The notes under the pieces: generated by a model
What the model was told of the DNA's origin: nothing
The model's input: the letters and a program-made list of their open reading frames with translations, nothing else
Database searches by the model: none
Assembly: GCA_003552765.1 (NCBI GenBank)
Contig: PUOI01000401.1
Location: 1 to 8,835, forward strand
DNA: 8,835 nt
Direction: 5' to 3'
DNA from: Candidatus Hydrogenedentota bacterium
GTDB taxonomy: Bacteria; Hydrogenedentota; Hydrogenedentia; Hydrogenedentales; SLHB01
Made by a program: the position numbers and the translations under genes
Shown: positions 1 through 6,206 of the stretch, in pieces
How positions within the stretch are numbered: the first letter of the stretch is position 1
Layout: each line of letters starts with the position of its first letter

Positions 1-1035
1 CAGGGCGGCGGCGTGAAACCGTTCGCGGGGCGACTCGCCTTGCCGGGCGAACGCGAGGCTCTCGTATCGTTCAATGAGATGCGTGAAAGGGTTGGAACTT
101 GGCGTGGGCACGAACTCGTAGAAGAACCACGGCAACGAGATCACCACGGCGCCCGCCAGATAGCACATGGTGAGCCGGTAGTAGCGCTTCTTGCTTGACA
201 AAAACACCACCAAGGAGAAGACGGGCATGAGCGCATAACCCGCCGGCTGCACGGAGGCGGCGCACCCCGTGAACAAGGCCCCGAGAAACACCCAGCCGAA
301 GTGCTCTTCCTCCCGCCACGCCATGAGACACGCCAAGCTGGCGGTGGTGTAGGCGGCGAAGGCGAGATCAAAGTGCGCGGTGCTGCTCTGCGTGAAAAAG
401 AGGGGAGTGACCGCGAGAAGGGCCGCCGCTAGAATGCCGCAAGACCGGCCTCCCAGACGCGCCCCCGCAGCGCACACCGCCGCCAGGGCCAGCATCCCGT
501 AGAACCAACTGAATAGGTTGGCGGCGTACTCCTCTTCGTTGTGCAGCGCCATGGCGTAGAAGACGTGCATCATGGGCGAAGGCGGCCCGAACATGGTGTT
601 GGGATGAGGTTGAATGCGGCCGCTGCCGGCGTCCTGCGCAGCCAAGGACAAATGGCGGCTGAGAACGCTGATCTCCGTGGGCGGGGCCAATGCCCCCAGT
701 AGGGCCATCGCCCCACAAACCGCGATCAAGGCCAGCGCCCCGTATTCCAAGCGGCTAAGCTTGGGGATGGCGTGGGAAACCGGATCGCGATAATACCGGT
801 CCCGCGCTCTAGCAAAAAGCTCCCAGCCCCAACCCGCCAACGCTACGATGAGCAGCACCTGAAAAGCGCCTGAAAGCGTCAAGAAAGGGGAGGACGCAAG
901 AATAAACAACCCACAGACGGCGAGCCCGGCCAAAAGACGGTATACCTGAAGCTCCAAACGGTCTCCCAGCCTCAAAGGCCGGATAATCCATGTTCCCGCC
1001 ACGGCGGCCGCCGCCAGAACAATCAAGAATGTCAT
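1..1035 (-). CDS. Integral membrane glycosyltransferase-like protein (GT39/PMT-ArnT-like), 3' end outside window
   Basis: The minus-strand frame is open from ATG at 1035 to base 1 and gives 345 residues with no stop; the C-terminus lies beyond the left edge. An in-frame TGA about 24 bases upstream makes this the first possible start. A GGAG lies about 15 bases upstream, which is rather far. The protein has many hydrophobic segments (about residues 3-18, 34-54, 58-74, 98-117, 172-190, 197-212, 220-238, 246-262, 266-283, 290-303). After the fourth there is a large non-hydrophobic loop with PPTE (118-121), LSRH (125-128), GRI (139-141) and HPN (144-146), then HFDLAFAAYTTASL near 220. From memory this layout matches membrane glycosyltransferases of the PMT/ArnT (GT39-like) group, which move a sugar from a polyprenyl-phosphate donor on the periplasmic side. 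The acceptor cannot be told. The Asp I would expect in the first loop appears to be Ser123. The family call is moderate, the reading frame firm. Confidence 0.68.
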   Translation of the reverse strand, partial: MTFLIVLAAAAVAGTWIIRPLRLGDRLELQVYRLLAGLAVCGLFILASSPFLTLSGAFQVLLIVALAGWGWELFARARDRYYRDPVSHAIPKLSRLEYGALALIAVCGAMALLGALAPPTEISVLSRHLSLAAQDAGSGRIQPHPNTMFGPPSPMMHVFYAMALHNEEEYAANLFSWFYGMLALAAVCAAGARLGGRSCGILAAALLAVTPLFFTQSSTAHFDLAFAAYTTASLACLMAWREEEHFGWVFLGALFTGCAASVQPAGYALMPVFSLVVFLSSKKRYYRLTMCYLAGAVVISLPWFFYEFVPTPSSNPFTHLIERYESLAFARQGESPRERFHAAAL

Positions 1036-1298
1036 GGAACTCTCGACACACTCCTTTCAATGCCATTGTTCCGAATGGCCCCGGCGCGCCGCATACACCG
1101 CATATGCCGGATTAGGGCCACGCAATGCGAGGAAGCGGCGCGGCGCGTGTCTCGTGTGCTAGGTACACGCCTCCCTTTGGAACGGGCGCCCACCGAGACA
1201 GTACAGAAGAAGCATAACGCGGGCCTTCCTTACGGTGCGCCTTAGTTTACCACAATGGGAGACTGTTTCATGCAAGAATTTCAACACGTTTTGCGGGT

Positions 1299-1349
1299 AT
1301 GCAAGCGCTTGTGGTGGAACCCGCGGAGCCATGCCAGCGCTTGTGTGGA
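1299..1349. repeat. Imperfect 20-bp direct repeat with palindromic core
   Basis: ATGCAAGCGCTTGTGGTGGA at 1299-1318 recurs as ATGCCAGCGCTTGTGTGGA at 1331-1349, with one substitution and one missing base. The copies start 32 bp apart, about three helical turns. The first holds a perfect 10-bp palindrome, CAAGCGCTTG (1302-1311); the second keeps AGCGCT (1336-1341). It lies 92 bp upstream of the predicted -35 of the next gene. Paired operator half-sites are a possible reading, but the sequence alone does not show function. Confidence 0.5.
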
Positions 1350-1440
1350 GCCGCTTCCAAGAGCCCACGGGGAATCGGGCGGTTCCGCGTAAGCTGGCGG
1401 CCACTCGCCTTTCTCCGCTTGATAAACGGGGACGCATGTG

Positions 1441-1469
1441 TTGACTAGCCCTGGAGGGTGTGCTAAACT
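1441..1469 (+). promoter_or_regulatory. Sigma-70-type promoter with extended -10
   Basis: TTGACT (1441-1446), a 17-bp spacer and TAAACT (1464-1469) are preceded by TGC, giving an extended -10 element. Initiation would fall near 1476, leaving about 29 bases of leader before the ATG at 1505. It is the best-formed promoter in the window and should drive the 1505-3046 cluster. Housekeeping sigma use is assumed. Confidence 0.65.
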
Positions 1470-1504
1470 TCCATCGCTTAAGTTGGTGGTGAAGGTTTCT
1501 GCTT

Positions 1505-1915
1505 ATGGGAGGGTTAGCTTTGGGAATGTGGAAGAGCGCGACAATTGGGGTGATGATTCTGGCATTGGCGGCTGGGATGTTTTCGGTGGGAACTCCGCAA
1601 GCAAGTGCGCAACGTATTGAGGTCTACGACCCCTATGGGGAGTTGCCACGTCCCACCGTAGTGGAAGGCGCCTTGAACAAGCTGGGGCGCGGGTTGTCCA
1701 ACGTTTTGTTCGGATGGGCCGAGATCCCGGTGACGTTCGATGAAAAGCTTCAAAAGGGACGTCCGCTGTCGCATTTGCTGGGAGCCGTGCCGGTAATCGG
1801 GACAGGCCGCGCTATCATGCGCACCACGACAGGCGTCTTTGAGATGGTGACCTTTCCCGTCTCCGATCGCGACGTGAATTATGGGCCTATCCTAGAGCCG
1901 GAATTCGTATTCTGA
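1505..1915 (+). CDS. Exported exosortase-associated TIGR04073-type small protein
   Basis: This 136-residue protein has a signal peptide with a hydrophobic core at about residues 12-26 and a likely cleavage after ASA (33-35). The mature part carries KLGRGLSNVLFGWAEIP (59-75), an RTTTGVFEMVTFP segment (106-118) and a PILEPEF tail (128-134). From memory these match the TIGR04073 family: proteins of about 135 residues, named for co-occurrence with exosortase systems and without an established function. No enzymatic motif is visible. It should be periplasmic or outer-membrane associated after Sec export. The ATG at 1505 has GAAGG nine bases upstream. The in-frame ATG at 1526 (residue 8, starting MWKS) gives a more typical signal peptide and has GGGAGG about 13 bases upstream, so either start is possible. 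The next gene starts 13 bases after the stop, suggesting co-transcription. No exosortase gene lies in the window. Confidence 0.8.
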   Translation: MGGLALGMWKSATIGVMILALAAGMFSVGTPQASAQRIEVYDPYGELPRPTVVEGALNKLGRGLSNVLFGWAEIPVTFDEKLQKGRPLSHLLGAVPVIGTGRAIMRTTTGVFEMVTFPVSDRDVNYGPILEPEFVF

Positions 1916-1928
1916 GCTTTTCGCGCAC

Positions 1929-2195
1929 GTGATTAGCTGGCAACATCAGGGATCGGCCCTGGTAGGGAGAGTGCAGCTTCGTAGCAGCGTGGGGGGGCGG
2001 GCTGTGCTTTTCCCGCCGGGCCCGGCCCAGAGCGGGATCGCCATTGTTGTCCCTTCGGCGGATGGCAAGGGAGTAAGCACGTTGCCCTTCGAGGACTGCC
2101 TAAGCGATTTGACGCCCGAGTCGATCATTGCGGTCATTTGCGCGCATGAACGGGCCTTCGGGGGCGGGCGGCTTCCACCGCTCGAGACGGCGTGA
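1929..2195 (+). CDS. Hypothetical 88-residue protein, coupled to the HDOD gene
   Basis: I do not recognise this protein. It begins at GTG 1929, the first start in its frame, and ends at a TGA that overlaps the next gene's GTG start as GTGA, a common arrangement for translational coupling. The sequence has no signal peptide or long hydrophobic segment. The first half reads like short beta strands (GSALVGRVQLRSS, then GIAIVVPSADG), followed by an acidic stretch and a probable helix (ESIIAVICAHERAF); a small cytoplasmic beta-rich fold is possible. No clear Shine-Dalgarno precedes the GTG. A later GTG at 1971, after GGGAGA, is an alternative but its spacing is too short. Position between two co-directional genes, the 13-base gap before it and the 4-base overlap after it favour a real gene. 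Against it are the weak start and the lack of a recognised family. Confidence 0.5.
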   Translation: MISWQHQGSALVGRVQLRSSVGGRAVLFPPGPAQSGIAIVVPSADGKGVSTLPFEDCLSDLTPESIIAVICAHERAFGGGRLPPLETA

Positions 2196-3046
2196 ACACA
2201 CCGCAGGACATCGACCAGATACTGGATGAGATCGTTACCCTGCCTAGCATGCCGGGAACGCTGATCCACGTGACGGAACTGCTTGAGGAACCCGATTACT
2301 CGGTCGAAGACGTGGCCAAGGTCATCTCCGCCGACCCAGCCATTACGCTGAAGACCCTGCGTCTGGTAAACTCGGCCTATTATGGGATCCGGCAGCAGGT
2401 AACCTCCGTGGAGCATGCCATCGTGTTGCTGGGCGCGAAGGTTATCCGCAACCTGGTCCTTACCGCGACGGCGCTGGACAGCGTTCAGCAAGGCGCCGAA
2501 CCTTTCTTCCGCCATAGTGTGGCGACGGCGGTTTGTTTGCGCGCTATGGCTAACGTCCACTCCCTCCCCGCGGACACCGCCCCCGAGCAAGCGTTCATTT
2601 ATGGGCTGTTGCACGACGTCGGCAAGATAGTCCTCGAGGAGTACATGCCCGAGGAATGGCAAACGGCCCAAGAACTTGCGCGCTCGGAGGGAATGCCCCT
2701 ATTCGCGGCCGAACAACAGCGGCTGGGCATCGACCACGCCATGGTGGGCGCCCGGCTGGCGGCCAGATGGCGGCTGTCGGACGAACTCGTTAGCGCCATT
2801 GCGGGTCACCACGAACTCTCTCAAAGTACGGAACCCGCCTTCCGCGGACTCGCCGCCTGGACCTCCCTCGCCAATTACATTACAGCCTCGGCCGGATTCC
2901 CCTGCAATCATTCCACCCCGGTGGCGCTGGCGGAAGGCGCCTGGGAAGAAACCGGCGTTCCAGTGGAGGAGTTGCCACGCCTGCTTGAGGCGTTTTTCAC
3001 GGCGACGCCCGCCATTCAGGAACTCATCGAGGACGCCAAGGACTGA
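2192..3046 (+). CDS. HDOD domain signalling protein
   Basis: This 284-residue cytoplasmic protein is essentially one HDOD domain (about residues 8-210) followed by a helical tail. Landmarks are LPSMPGT near residue 17, the ISADPAITLKTLRLVNSAYYG segment, a conserved H108 (RHSVATAV), GLLHDVGK (138-145) with H141-D142, D181-H182 in the GIDHAMVGARLA segment, and AGHHE (204-208). HDOD proteins are HD-superfamily relatives that serve mainly as signalling scaffolds in two-component and motility or stress pathways; most are not known to hydrolyse cyclic di-GMP. Several HD-type histidines and the HD pair are kept here, so metal binding is conceivable but not shown. No receiver, GGDEF or EAL domain is fused. 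The GTG start overlaps the preceding stop and has no good Shine-Dalgarno, which fits translation by coupling. The HDOD call is firm; the target pathway is unknown. Confidence 0.9.
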   Translation: MNTPQDIDQILDEIVTLPSMPGTLIHVTELLEEPDYSVEDVAKVISADPAITLKTLRLVNSAYYGIRQQVTSVEHAIVLLGAKVIRNLVLTATALDSVQQGAEPFFRHSVATAVCLRAMANVHSLPADTAPEQAFIYGLLHDVGKIVLEEYMPEEWQTAQELARSEGMPLFAAEQQRLGIDHAMVGARLAARWRLSDELVSAIAGHHELSQSTEPAFRGLAAWTSLANYITASAGFPCNHSTPVALAEGAWEETGVPVEELPRLLEAFFTATPAIQELIEDAKD

Positions 3047-3050
3047 ACGG

Positions 3051-3112
3051 CCGCCTCTCCTCCCCTCTTGTATCCCCCTTCCCGTTCTGCCAAGCAACTC
3101 CTTCAACTCTTT
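3051..3112 (+). terminator. C-rich, G-poor tract: candidate Rho utilisation site
   Basis: Just after the HDOD stop, bases 3051-3110 contain 30 C and only 5 G, unlike the surrounding sequence. There is no stem-loop with a T-run. C-over-G bubbles in untranslated RNA are the usual mark of Rho loading, so this may end the 1505-3046 transcript before secA. It is a compositional argument only. Confidence 0.4.
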
Positions 3113-3140
3113 AGAAGTGGCCTGACCGGCTCAACCTGTT

Positions 3141-3173
3141 GGTTTGGCAGTATTCAGACGGGTTTGGTATGCT
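3141..3173 (+). promoter_or_regulatory. secA promoter with extended -10 and repeated GGTTTGG
   Basis: TTGGCA (3144-3149), an 18-bp spacer and TATGCT (3168-3173), preceded by TGG, form an extended -10 promoter with initiation expected near 3180, 33 bases before the secA GTG. GGTTTGGCA (3141-3149) and GGTTTGGTA (3161-3169) are near-identical and 20 bp apart; one covers the -35, the other runs into the -10. That could be an operator or chance. Confidence 0.5.
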
Positions 3174-3195
3174 TCTCTATGACGATTAGACTGAA

Positions 3196-3201
3196 AAGGA
3201 G
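3196..3201 (+). promoter_or_regulatory. Ribosome binding site fixing the secA GTG start
   Basis: AAGGAG lies 11 bases before GTG 3213. The spacing is slightly long, but translation from this GTG gives MFEYLKSLFGTSSERQIK, which fits the conserved SecA N-terminus, so the non-ATG start is well supported. Confidence 0.7.
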
Positions 3202-3212
3202 CCGGATATCCC

Positions 3213-5999
<2,787 letters not shown>

Positions 6000-6075
6000 G
6001 GCGCGGCCCGGATTCGGAAACGTGAACCCGTTGCGCGGGTTCATCATGCGGCATCACACCACAAACAGCCAGCTC

Positions 6076-6123
6076 CTGGCGGCAGGACATCGCTCGCGCG
6101 GCAGTGTCACGCCGCCAGTTTTT
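6076..6123 (+). terminator. Candidate intrinsic terminator after secA
   Basis: CTGGCGGC (6076-6083) pairs perfectly with GCCGCCAG (6111-6118) and is followed directly by five T (6119-6123). The loop is long at 27 bases, and a shorter alternative stem, GCGGC (6098-6102) with GCCGC (6111-6115), uses the same right arm. Either form would end the secA transcript about 120 bases after its stop. The short T-run and long loop make it a moderate call. Confidence 0.5.
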
Positions 6124-6150
6124 GATCCGTTACGCGAACGTTGCTAAGGT
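6122..6150 (+). promoter_or_regulatory. Candidate promoter for the metallophosphoesterase gene
   Basis: TTGATC (6122-6127), a 17-bp spacer and TAAGGT (6145-6150), preceded by TGC, resemble an extended -10 promoter. The -10 hexamer is weak. Initiation near 6157 would leave a 50-base leader. The -35 shares bases with the T-run of the upstream terminator. Confidence 0.4.
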
Positions 6151-6193
6151 AATTGTTCACGCTGCCAACGTAAACCGGTGTTCCTAGCCAAAC

Positions 6194-6200
6194 AAAAGGG
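6194..6200 (+). promoter_or_regulatory. Ribosome binding site for the 6207 start
   Basis: AAAAGGG sits six bases before ATG 6207, good spacing. It selects this ATG, which also opens directly into a signal peptide. Confidence 0.7.
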
Positions 6201-6206
6201 AATATC

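Larger units (their letters stand above)
1036..1504. other. Divergent intergenic region (469 bp)
   Basis: This stretch separates the leftward membrane protein from the rightward TIGR04073-type gene. Two short plus-strand ORFs (1060-1245 and 1235-1444) are Arg/Pro/Cys-rich, lack ribosome binding sites and look like chance. What I can support here is an imperfect direct repeat (1299-1349) and a rightward promoter (1441-1469). For the leftward gene I see no convincing promoter: a TATGCT occurs on the minus strand at 1211-1216 but has no matching -35. The length leaves room for a regulatory RNA or operator cluster, but no intrinsic terminator marks one. Confidence 0.5.

Noticed and set aside
1153..1169. 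CGTGT/ACACG inverted repeat in the divergent region
   Set aside because: Only five perfect pairs around a 7-base loop, no T-run; expected by chance in a region this long.
1060..1444. Two short plus-strand ORFs in the divergent intergenic region
   Set aside because: Both are Arg/Pro/Cys-rich with no ribosome binding site and no signal or domain, typical of chance ORFs.
1946..2671. 241-codon antisense frame spanning the small hypothetical gene and the HDOD gene
   Set aside because: The HDOD reading is certain, the antisense product resembles nothing, and it makes no sensible operon. It does slightly weaken the case that the small 1929-2195 frame is open for a biological reason.
3087..3150. 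CTGCCAA/TTGGCAG inverted repeat before secA
   Set aside because: Seven pairs separated by 50 bases make an unlikely hairpin; the right arm is better explained by the promoter -35.
6024..6042. GAACCCG/CGGGTTC hairpin just after secA as the terminator
   Set aside because: The 7-bp stem with a 5-base loop is real on paper but is followed by mixed sequence with no T-run. It may stabilise the 3' end, but 6076-6123 is the better terminator candidate.
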